DNA of 64,000 nt, taken from an uncultured Clostridia bacterium (GTDB lineage Bacteria; Bacillota; Clostridia; UMGS1810). The notes under the pieces are model-generated. The model was given only the letters and a program-made list of their open reading frames with translations. It ran no database searches and was not told the DNA's origin. The translations under genes and the position numbers were made by a program. Shown here one piece after another: positions 26,708 to 34,392 of the stretch (positions are counted from its first letter, which is position 1; each line of letters opens with the position of its first letter). The stretch covers positions 1 through 64,000 of the forward strand of contig CAKSTL010000002.1 in assembly GCA_934500875.1 (NCBI GenBank), given 5' to 3'.

Positions 26708-28303
26708 ATGAATTATACCGTTCTTGTCGTTGAGGACGAGTACGAGCAGAGAAGGGCGCTCATTGAACGGGTTGAATGGGAAAAGGCAGGGTTTGAGGTA
26801 ATCGGCGAGGCAGAAAACGGTGTTGAGGCACTCGATTTGGTTGAAATTCTTGAGCCCGATCTTATACTTACCGACATAAAAATGCCTATGATATCGGGGC
26901 TTGAGCTTTGCAGACGTGTAAGAAAAATGCGCCCTGCAACGCAAATGGTGATACTTAGCGGATACGACAGCTTTGAATATGCGCAGACGGCAATAAACTA
27001 CAATATAATAAGCTATCTTTTAAAGCCGATTTCGTCGTCGGAAATGACAAAAGAGCTTTATACAATACACCAAAGAATGGACGAAAAGCTAAAGGGTGTA
27101 ATTTCCTCCGGCGAAAAGGATGTTGAAAAAAAGCTGCACAGATTAAGCGTTGACAGGTTTTTGCTTCCGCTTATGCTCGGCAGCAGGGAAGAGCTTCCCG
27201 ACGACAAAGAACTTTCGGAGCGTGCGGTGAAGCTTAAAATCGCCAAAAAAGACGGGGTGCCGAGGTTTTGCGTTATTGTGTCAAAATTCAAAAACAGCGA
27301 TGGAGTAAGCTGCACGGGTGATAATCATATCGATTTTATCGATACCGTTCTTTCGCACTATATGTATTCGGCAAGCTTTTTTGTGTATTCAAGAATTGTA
27401 ACACTTGCCGTTTTTTATGAAGAAGGTGAGCTGTCAAATATTTTGGAACTTCCCTTGCGTGAGGCGGTTCAGACGGCAAAAAGAATGCTTTCGCAAAGCT
27501 GTACCATAGGCGTAAGCCGTGAATTTTCGGCTCTTTCGGATTGTGCAACCGCATATTTCCAGGCGGTAACCGCAAGGCGATACACAAGCGACGGCGCAGG
27601 CGAGGTGCGTTTTATAAATGACGAGGAGCGTGACGGCGAGCTTGAAATTGACCGTGTTGAAAAAACCGCAATAAAGCTTGAACAGCTTCTTAAAGTGGGC
27701 AGTGCGCAGATGCTTGAAAGCTTTATAGACAAGCTTTTTGAAAACAGCACGCCCGAAAATGCGGATTTGCTTATTGTGCAGATAATCGCCACGGTTTACA
27801 GGGTTGTAAGCAACGCAACGGACGATAAAGCGGATATTTTAACCCTTTTGTCATCCAATCCCGCTTTTACCAGAATTACCTCGTACAGCAGCGAAAAAAA
27901 TATGAAAAAAGAGCTTTTGCAGTTTTGCGGCAGCGCAAAGGTTCTTATATCAAACCTGAGAAAGCGCGAGAGCGAAATTTTGTGCGACCGTGTGGTGCAG
28001 ATTATAAACGAGCGGTATTCGGACGAATATCTTTCGCTTACCGGTGTGAGCAATGAGCTTTCGGTAAGCCCGAATTACTTAAGCGCACTTATAAAGAAAA
28101 CGAAAAAGAAAAATTTTATAACGCTTCTTACCGAGCGCCGTATGAAAAAGGCATACGATATGCTTTTGTGCACAAATATGCGTGTGCTTGAAATTGCCGA
28201 AAAATGCGGCTACAGCGATCAGCATTATTTCAGCTACTGTTTTAAAAAATTCTACGGCGGGTCGCCCAACAAGATAAGGAGCGCAAACAGGGGAGAGTTG
28301 TGA
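26708..28303 (+). CDS. YesN-type response regulator with AraC DNA-binding domain
   Basis: This 531-residue protein begins with a receiver domain (acidic E9-D10, phospho-acceptor Asp56 in LILTDIKMP, Lys in YLLKP near 103). A middle region of about 270 residues follows. An AraC-type double helix-turn-helix domain lies at about 425-525 (LSVSPNYLSALIKKTKKKNF; EIAEKCGYSDQHYFSYCFKKFYG). The stop overlaps the kinase start by one base, so the two are translated together. It likely responds to the kinase and sugar-binding lipoprotein downstream and controls the upstream mgl genes or the two secreted proteins downstream (inference). Confidence 0.88.
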   Translation: MNYTVLVVEDEYEQRRALIERVEWEKAGFEVIGEAENGVEALDLVEILEPDLILTDIKMPMISGLELCRRVRKMRPATQMVILSGYDSFEYAQTAINYNIISYLLKPISSSEMTKELYTIHQRMDEKLKGVISSGEKDVEKKLHRLSVDRFLLPLMLGSREELPDDKELSERAVKLKIAKKDGVPRFCVIVSKFKNSDGVSCTGDNHIDFIDTVLSHYMYSASFFVYSRIVTLAVFYEEGELSNILELPLREAVQTAKRMLSQSCTIGVSREFSALSDCATAYFQAVTARRYTSDGAGEVRFINDEERDGELEIDRVEKTAIKLEQLLKVGSAQMLESFIDKLFENSTPENADLLIVQIIATVYRVVSNATDDKADILTLLSSNPAFTRITSYSSEKNMKKELLQFCGSAKVLISNLRKRESEILCDRVVQIINERYSDEYLSLTGVSNELSVSPNYLSALIKKTKKKNFITLLTERRMKKAYDMLLCTNMRVLEIAEKCGYSDQHYFSYCFKKFYGGSPNKIRSANRGEL

Positions 28304-30051
28304 TGAGAACAAAACGCTTTTCAATAAGCCTTTCGGCGCTCAGCATTATTTCCGTTGCCGCTTCGGCAGTTGCGGCGGTAACAATATGTACCGTTATTTT
28401 TTCGGGTATGTATATAAATTCGTTGCTTGGTGCGGCAAGAGTGTCAAGCGAGCAGGCTGTCAACCGTGCAGCGCTTTCGGTGGACAGCTATTTTGAGTCC
28501 GTCACCGAAAAGCTTTCTTTGATAAACGAGGTGATTTCAGACCTTGAAACCGGCGAGGAGGCAGAATCGAGACTTTCTGCGTTTACGTTTATAGAAAAGG
28601 ATATTTATGCAATAAGCGTGTATGATGAAAACGGTAATCTTTTAAGCTGCATAGGGGGCAGAGGAAAAAGAAAAAATTATGCGGTAACCGATTTGTCGTT
28701 TGATAAAGCCCTGTTTGACTCGGAAACCGATTTTTCGGTGTCATCGCCGCACGTTCAGACGCTTTTTGAAAACGAATATCCGTGGGTTGTAACCGTTGCA
28801 AAGGCTTTGGACAAGCCGGTTCTTACAAATGGAAAATACATTGCCGCCGACTTTATGTTTTCGGACATTGCACAAAGCATAGGAAACATAGGAATAGGCA
28901 ATCACGGATACTGCTTTGTTATGGATAAAAACGGAGAAATTGTATATCATCCCCAGCAGCAGCTTATCTTTTCGGGATTAAAGTCGGAAAATACCGGTTA
29001 TATTCTTTCGCTCGGCGACGGCACGTTTAACGAAAAAAATGTAATTTATTCCGTAAAAACCACCGGCGCAAAGGGCTGGCGCACCGTTGCGGTAAGCTAT
29101 ACCGATTCTGTTGCTGCCGAAAAACGGCTTCAGATTTTTGTAAGCGTTGCGCTCTCATTCCTTTTTTGTGCGCTGATAATATTTACCGTTCTTAAAATAT
29201 ATTCCAAAAAAGTAAATACACCCGTAAAATCGCTTATCCGTGCAATGAAAAACTTTGAAACCGACGCTGATAATACAAGCTTTTCGTATACTCCGCAGCC
29301 TGTTGCGGAAATAAACGTTCTTACCAATTCGTTCTGCCAAATGTCGGTAAGAATAAAGGCGCTTATGGAAAGAATAAGAAAAGAAGAAAAAGAGCTTAGG
29401 AAAATTGAGCTTAAAGCGCTTCAGGCGCAGATAAATCCGCACTTTTTATACAATACGCTCGATTCTGTTCAGTGGATGTGCGAAAGAGGAAAAACCGACT
29501 CCGCAGCGCAAATGGTGAGTGCCCTCGGCAGACTTTTCAGAATAAGCATAAGCCGGGGAAAAGAGCTTATCCCAATCCGTGACGAAATTCTTCACGCAAA
29601 AAGCTATCTTGTAATTCAGAGTTTTCGCTACCGTGACCAGTTTTCGTATACATTTGACGTCGATAATGATTTGGAAAAATATTACTGTAATAAAATTACC
29701 GTTCAGCCGCTTATCGAAAATGCCATATATCACGGCATAGACCGCCTTGTTGACGAGGGCGAAATAACAATTTCGGTAAAGACGGCGGGCGATAACGAAA
29801 ACGATATTTTAATTACGGTATCCGACAACGGAGTGGGTATGACAAGGGAGCAGTGCGCAAAAATTCTTGCAAAAGAGGGGTCGGACTCGGGCGGAATAGG
29901 CGTTAAAAACGTTAACGACAGACTTAAAATATACTTCGGCGAAAAATACGGAATTTCCATAGACAGCGAGCCCGATATGGGCACAAAGGTTACGGTGAGA
30001 ATCCCGAAGATGGAAAAGGAGGAGCTTCCCGATGACGAAATTAACCCGTAA
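28303..30051 (+). CDS. YesM-type sensor histidine kinase
   Basis: This membrane kinase of about 582 residues has helix 1 near 15-40, an extracytoplasmic Cache-like sensor to about 280, helix 2 near 282-303, and a HAMP-like linker. A His_kinase domain follows, with NPHFLYNTLD (His380) and an ATPase domain with ENAIYHGI and SDNGVGM. I start at ATG 28303, which overlaps the regulator stop (TGATG); GTG 28300 is also possible. The last 20 bp overlap the lipoprotein gene, so all three genes are tightly coupled. Such kinases often read sugar via a periplasmic-type binding protein rather than directly. Confidence 0.88.
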   Translation: MRTKRFSISLSALSIISVAASAVAAVTICTVIFSGMYINSLLGAARVSSEQAVNRAALSVDSYFESVTEKLSLINEVISDLETGEEAESRLSAFTFIEKDIYAISVYDENGNLLSCIGGRGKRKNYAVTDLSFDKALFDSETDFSVSSPHVQTLFENEYPWVVTVAKALDKPVLTNGKYIAADFMFSDIAQSIGNIGIGNHGYCFVMDKNGEIVYHPQQQLIFSGLKSENTGYILSLGDGTFNEKNVIYSVKTTGAKGWRTVAVSYTDSVAAEKRLQIFVSVALSFLFCALIIFTVLKIYSKKVNTPVKSLIRAMKNFETDADNTSFSYTPQPVAEINVLTNSFCQMSVRIKALMERIRKEEKELRKIELKALQAQINPHFLYNTLDSVQWMCERGKTDSAAQMVSALGRLFRISISRGKELIPIRDEILHAKSYLVIQSFRYRDQFSYTFDVDNDLEKYYCNKITVQPLIENAIYHGIDRLVDEGEITISVKTAGDNENDILITVSDNGVGMTREQCAKILAKEGSDSGGIGVKNVNDRLKIYFGEKYGISIDSEPDMGTKVTVRIPKMEKEELPDDEINP

Positions 30052-31003
30052 AAGCGTATTGTGCGCTATTCTGTGCGCATTTTTCGTCCTGTTTTGCACC
30101 TCCTGCTCAAACGGCGGCGAAAAAATCAAGGTTGCGGTAATAGTAAAGGCAACCGATTCCGACTTCTGGCACAGCGTGAAAAAAGGCGCAGAGTCGGCGG
30201 CGACGGAATATAACGTTGAAATGACGTTTGAAGGTCCCGAAAACGAGGAGGACTACAATGCGCAGAATGCACTTATCCAAAAAGCGGCAGCTTCGGGTGC
30301 GGACGCCGTTGTGCTTTCGGCAATAGACAGCGAAAAATCGCTGTCCGTGCTTTCGGAAGCGGTAAAAAACGGGATAAAAATAATTGCGATTGACAGCGAC
30401 AGCGCATTTTCGCAGACCGATATGTTTATCGGCACGGATAACATATCCGCCGGAAAAGAGGCGGCAAAAGAGGCGGTTAAAGGTTTTGCGCCGGAGAGCG
30501 AAATCCGCATCGGAATTGTAAATTGCTATGAGAGCGCCGACAACGCAGTTAAGCGCGAAAACGGATTTAAAGAGTATATAAAAAACATTCCGGGTGCGCA
30601 GATTGCCGCCTCGGTAAACGTTGACAGCAATTTAAAAAGCGCTGTTTCGGGCGCAAAAAAGCTTCTTGCCGAAAATCCTCAAATCAACGTTCTTGCAGGC
30701 TTTAACGAGTGGGCAACCCTCGGCGTTGGCGGTGCGGTAAAAGAGCTTGACCTTTCAAAAAAGGTTAAGGCAATAGGCTTTGATTCCAACCCTGTTTCGA
30801 TTGGTATGCTTGAAACGGGCGAAATGGACGCACTTGTTGTGCAAAATCCGTTTGCGATAGGCTATCTCGGCGTTCAAAACGCTTCGCTTGCGGTGTCGGG
30901 CGAGGCGGACGGAGGCGATATTTACACCGCTGTCACCGTCGTTACAAAAGAAAATCTTTATAAAAAAGACATACAAAAGCTGATTTTCAGCTTTGACCGT
31001 TAA
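30032..31003 (+). CDS. Ribose-type sugar-binding lipoprotein, third component of sensor
   Basis: This 323-residue lipoprotein (lipobox CTSC, Cys25) has the RbsB-like two-lobe fold, with KATDSDFWHSVKKGAESAA, GADAVVLSAID and NVLAGFNEWATLGVGGAVKEL. It overlaps the kinase gene by 20 bp and has no permease partner of its own. That arrangement marks three-component systems, in which the binding protein presents the sugar to the kinase sensor. It is distinct from MglB: no calcium loop is seen and the sequence differs clearly. The ligand is unknown, though a sugar related to the mgl substrate is reasonable. Confidence 0.85.
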   Translation: MTKLTRKSVLCAILCAFFVLFCTSCSNGGEKIKVAVIVKATDSDFWHSVKKGAESAATEYNVEMTFEGPENEEDYNAQNALIQKAAASGADAVVLSAIDSEKSLSVLSEAVKNGIKIIAIDSDSAFSQTDMFIGTDNISAGKEAAKEAVKGFAPESEIRIGIVNCYESADNAVKRENGFKEYIKNIPGAQIAASVNVDSNLKSAVSGAKKLLAENPQINVLAGFNEWATLGVGGAVKELDLSKKVKAIGFDSNPVSIGMLETGEMDALVVQNPFAIGYLGVQNASLAVSGEADGGDIYTAVTVVTKENLYKKDIQKLIFSFDR

Positions 31004-31007
31004 ATGC

Positions 31008-31037
31008 AAAAACCGATTTTTTAAAAATCGGTTTTTT
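31008..31037 (+). terminator. Rho-independent terminator after three-component operon
   Basis: AAAACCGATTTTT pairs with AAAAATCGGTTTTTT around a minimal loop, ending in a T-run, directly after the lipoprotein stop. Confidence 0.88.
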
Positions 31038-31192
31038 ATTGCAAAAAAACAGCTTCTTTTTAAAATATTAATACAAAATGCGATTTTTTTACTTCTTAAA
31101 CAAAAAATTTATCCTTTTTTGGGGTGCATATAAGTGATAAAATGGTAGTGTAAAATTATGTTGTGTTAATATAAAGAAAAGGAGATATGGAA

Positions 31193-32302
31193 ATGAAATT
31201 AAGTAAAATTTTGATTGCACTGGCGCTTTGTCTTTGCATAACAGCTCCTTGTGTTTTGGCATCTGAGGCAATTTACAATTCAAGTACCGATACGTTTACC
31301 GTAAGCGGTACGGCGCAGACTTCTGGTAATATTGTAACAAACGAAGTGTCGGCTGCTGCTTGGGGTCCGAGTATAGCTAAGGACGGCGGAACGGCTTCCG
31401 TGGCGGATGACGGTGCAATATTGCTTTCGGGCAGAACAAAGGATTGGCACAGACTTGCACAGAATATAGATGGAAAAATAAGAGGCTACGGTGCAGGCGC
31501 ATACAGAATTTCCGGCTCTGCAAAGCTTGGTGCTGACCCGGACACAACGAACAGTGCGGTTAAGATAGGTACATATATCAGTTACGGAAAAGATGCAGGA
31601 GGAAATGCTATAACCCCCACTTATGCTGCACTCGTTACAAAGGAAAAAGGTGCTGACACACCGAAGTTAAATGAGTATCAGCCGTTTTCGGCGGTTGTTA
31701 ATGTAACTTCCGAAAAATTGGTCGGAACCGACAAAATAAAACTTCAGCTTGCCACCAACGAAACAAGCGATATGTATTTTAAAGATGTAGTATTTGAATA
31801 CATTCCGTCAAAAGTTGGCGTAGCGGTAAAAAATGCAGACGGCGCAATGGTTTATGCGGATGAGATTGCAACCTTGCGGGACGGTACATATAAAACAGCC
31901 TTCCAGCTTAAAGATGCGAACCAAAATCTTGCGGGATATACCGTAAACGTATACAGCCCTGCCAAGGGTGCGGTTGAAAACGTTCCAATTACATCTGTTG
32001 CCAAAACCGCAGATGTGACAATGACAAAATCTTCGGACGGCAAAAAGGTTACCGTTACGTTTGATGTTTTCGATTATGTAAACGTTCGTGATAATCAGAA
32101 TTTTATTATTTATGCCGCAAACTACAAGGACAATATGCTTGCAGGCGTAAACAGCGTGAGATTTGCCGTTTCAAAAGATTCGTCGTGTATCACGCAGACT
32201 ATTGATATAAATTCTGATGCTGATTCAACATCTCTCTTCCTGTTTAATGAGGTTGACGGCATTTTTTATCCGATTGCAAAAGGATTGAATAAAACTTTTT
32301 AA
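31193..32302 (+). CDS. Secreted protein of unknown function
   Basis: This exported protein of about 369 residues has a signal peptide (KLSKILIALALCLCITAPCVLA, cut before SEAIY). ATG 31193 is preferred over ATG 31187 because AAAAGGAG ends at 31184. The first 200 residues look like one beta-sandwich (carbohydrate-binding-module-like, with KIKLQLATNETSDMYFKDVVFEYIP). Residues about 210-330 look Ig-like. The C-terminus (DADSTSLFLFNEVDGIFYPIA) resembles the end module of other secreted proteins here. It forms a pair with the next gene. No enzyme motif is present. It could be a surface glycan-binding protein under the adjacent sensor system (inference). Confidence 0.65.
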   Translation: MKLSKILIALALCLCITAPCVLASEAIYNSSTDTFTVSGTAQTSGNIVTNEVSAAAWGPSIAKDGGTASVADDGAILLSGRTKDWHRLAQNIDGKIRGYGAGAYRISGSAKLGADPDTTNSAVKIGTYISYGKDAGGNAITPTYAALVTKEKGADTPKLNEYQPFSAVVNVTSEKLVGTDKIKLQLATNETSDMYFKDVVFEYIPSKVGVAVKNADGAMVYADEIATLRDGTYKTAFQLKDANQNLAGYTVNVYSPAKGAVENVPITSVAKTADVTMTKSSDGKKVTVTFDVFDYVNVRDNQNFIIYAANYKDNMLAGVNSVRFAVSKDSSCITQTIDINSDADSTSLFLFNEVDGIFYPIAKGLNKTF

Positions 32303-32330
32303 TTAATTATTTGTAAAGGAGATTAAAAAA

Positions 32331-33677
32331 ATGAAAAAATTATGTTTTGTTTTAGCTCTCGTTTTAATGCTTTCATCTTTGTGCGTCGCTCCTGTTTTTG
32401 CGGCAAATTCAAATGTTAATATAGGCGCATTTACCACAGGGGAGGATTTCACGATTTTTAATGATGACGGCAGTACAAGAATATCATCAGCAGGTTTTGA
32501 TAAATATTTAACGGCTACAACAGGTTTAGAACAAACCGCAGCTTCGGCTGCACCGCAAAAGATATCGGAAGATGTTGCACATCACGTAAGCGGTACATCT
32601 ACAGTTGAGGATTCGAGCATATGGAAATACAGGTATGCAGGTACTAATGTGGCTTCTGCGGCAGGCAGTGATGCTAAAGCAAAAAATAGAGCACACTATA
32701 TTATATCGTTTGATTTATACAGAACAATTGACAAGCCTATATGTCTGCGATATAGTTTTGCTACAGGTAGTGCTATAGAAATGTATTTCGGAAATATTGG
32801 AAATGATTTGAAAAATACGAAAAGATACAGAGTTAATGATACTGTAACAAATAAATGGCAGAACATTGTTGTTGATGCTAAAATAGAGCTTGGTACTGTC
32901 GGCACTTCTGCTGATAAGTGGGTTACTAAAGTTTATGTTGATGGTATTCAGCAGAAAATTATGAAAAAAGACGGTACCGAAGTTGATACTGTATCCGAAA
33001 GTATTACAACAAGCGGAGATACCACCACAATATCAGTATTCAATTCAACAGGATTGTCAACGTTGTTTACAAAAGGTACGGCTTACGGCTTCTATTTTGA
33101 TAATTTCAAGGCTGTCGCTTCCGATAATGCTTATGTTCCGGGTGCGGCGGCAACAATAGGCGGCGCAGACGCAACAGGCGCTGTAACGTATGAGCCCGGC
33201 ACAAAGGCAAGCGCAGTAACGGCGGCAAATGCTGCAAGCGTTGAAATATACAGAGCCAATGCGGGCAGCACAACAGGATATGACATTATCTCGGGCGATG
33301 CTGCAATTGCAAACAACGACATTATAAAACTTACCACGGCGAACGGCGTTTACAGCTACTACACCGTTAAGGTTGGCGGCGGCGGTGTACCCTTTGCAAT
33401 AGGCGATTTAACTGCTCCGGCGTCTTCTCCCGTAAAGGGAAGCGAAATAAGCGCTTCTCTCGCACTCTCGGGCGATACCGCCGACAAGGAAGTTACACTT
33501 ATCCTTGCACTTTACAGAGGAATTACCCTTTGCGAAATAAAAACGGCAACAATCGCAAACGGCGCTGCTGTTTCGGGCGATTTAACCGTATCAACCACGG
33601 TTCCGTCACTTGACGGAAACTACACCGCAAAAGCGTTTGTATGGGAAAATGCAGACTCTATGATTCAGTATAAATAA
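32331..33677 (+). CDS. Secreted LamG-like protein with shared C-terminal module
   Basis: This 448-residue protein has a signal peptide (cut near VFAANS). A LamG-like domain (about 25-265) ends in YGFYFDNFKAVAS, an Ala/Gly-rich middle part includes GAAATIGGADATGAV, and a C-terminal module begins near 350 and ends AKAFVWENADSMIQY. A good AAAGGAG precedes ATG 32331, 28 bp after the previous gene. Codon use in the first half (more AT-rich) differs visibly from the second half (GC-richer, near 33140 onward), which hints at a mosaic gene. Function is not known. Confidence 0.68.
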   Translation: MKKLCFVLALVLMLSSLCVAPVFAANSNVNIGAFTTGEDFTIFNDDGSTRISSAGFDKYLTATTGLEQTAASAAPQKISEDVAHHVSGTSTVEDSSIWKYRYAGTNVASAAGSDAKAKNRAHYIISFDLYRTIDKPICLRYSFATGSAIEMYFGNIGNDLKNTKRYRVNDTVTNKWQNIVVDAKIELGTVGTSADKWVTKVYVDGIQQKIMKKDGTEVDTVSESITTSGDTTTISVFNSTGLSTLFTKGTAYGFYFDNFKAVASDNAYVPGAAATIGGADATGAVTYEPGTKASAVTAANAASVEIYRANAGSTTGYDIISGDAAIANNDIIKLTTANGVYSYYTVKVGGGGVPFAIGDLTAPASSPVKGSEISASLALSGDTADKEVTLILALYRGITLCEIKTATIANGAAVSGDLTVSTTVPSLDGNYTAKAFVWENADSMIQYK

Positions 33678-33684
33678 TAAAATG

Positions 33685-34002
33685 AAAAATCGGGGAGTTA
33701 AAGCCACAGCCCGATAAGGAAACATTGGTTTTGAAAGCAGTATTTTAAGTTTATACTTCGTCAAAAATACACCGTATACGTTAAGTATTACGGTGTATTT
33801 TTTTCTTGTCTAAAGCTTAAACTCCAACCTTCAAAACTGCTTTGCACCCTGAAAACAAAATTTTTTGATGAAATTCAAGGCAAAAAAGCGAGTAATCCTG
33901 TCGGATTTCGAGCTTTTTTAACGCAGAAATTCGCAAAAAAGATGTTTGTCAGGGCAATGCTTCCTTGTCGGGCTGTGGCTAAAGCCGCTCCCCGATTTTT
34001 TT
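33685..34002. repeat. Intergenic palindromic element with 45-bp inverted termini
   Basis: Left arm 33685-33727 and right arm 33955-34002 are near-perfect inverted repeats; both carry GCCACAGCCCGA and an ATCGGGGAG end, with the right arm three bases longer. Two nested hairpins lie inside. One is AATACACCGTA (33766-33776) with TACGGTGTATT (33789-33799), flanked by A and T runs. The other is a longer imperfect stem around 33858-33942 (GCAAAAAAGCGAG against CGAGCTTTTTTAACGC). No open frame is found. A partial second copy is at 1-72. This fills most of the 393 bp between 33677 and the SRP RNA. Confidence 0.75.
33763..33804 (+). terminator. Hairpin terminator inside palindromic element
   Basis: A perfect 11-bp stem (33766-33776 with 33789-33799) has A-run and T-run flanks, so it can end transcription from either side. 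It is placed to stop transcripts from the two secreted-protein genes. Confidence 0.65.
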
Positions 34003-34036
34003 ATGCCCGAAAATGTAAACATTTTTTAAAAAATGC

Positions 34037-34065
34037 TTGAAAAATTAAAACTTTTATAGTATAAT
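34037..34065 (+). promoter_or_regulatory. Promoter of SRP RNA
   Basis: TTGAAA (34037-34042), a 17-bp spacer and TATAAT (34060-34065) lie seven bases before the first paired base region of the SRP RNA. Confidence 0.8.
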
Positions 34066-34071
34066 ATAAAG

Positions 34072-34345
34072 CGGTCGTACAACCGGGGCGGTAGCGGTGC
34101 CCTGTACTTGCAATCCGCTATAGCAAGGGTTATGTCTTTTACGAGGGTTATTCTTTGTGCAGTCCTGCGCATTGTAAGTGGTGTTGACGGCAAGGCCTTA
34201 CGCAATACACGGCTGTGAATCAGGTCAGGTGGGGAACCAAGCAGCCTTAAGCAGTTTTGTTGTATGTGCCGTAAGTTTCCCTTGCCTGAGCTAACTGCAA
34301 TGTTGCGTGCGGAAAGGTAATTCAAATTTAAGATGTACGGCCTTT
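34072..34345 (+). ncRNA. ffs: Signal recognition particle RNA, large (Alu-containing) type
   Basis: This RNA of about 270 nt contains the SRP core around 34222-34254: GGTCAGG, then a GGAA tetraloop on a GG/CC stem, then AAGCAGCC, which is the Ffh-binding helix. The 5' end (GGTCGTAC near 34073-34080) pairs with GTACGGCC at 34335-34342, closing the long rod as in the Bacillus-type scRNA with an Alu domain. T-rich sequence follows. Position just before dnaX is the classical Firmicute arrangement. It forms SRP with Ffh for co-translational membrane targeting. Ends are estimated to within a few bases. Confidence 0.92.
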
Positions 34346-34392
34346 ATTTTTGCTTTTTTAAAATTTTTTATATAAATTAAGGAGGTTTTTTC

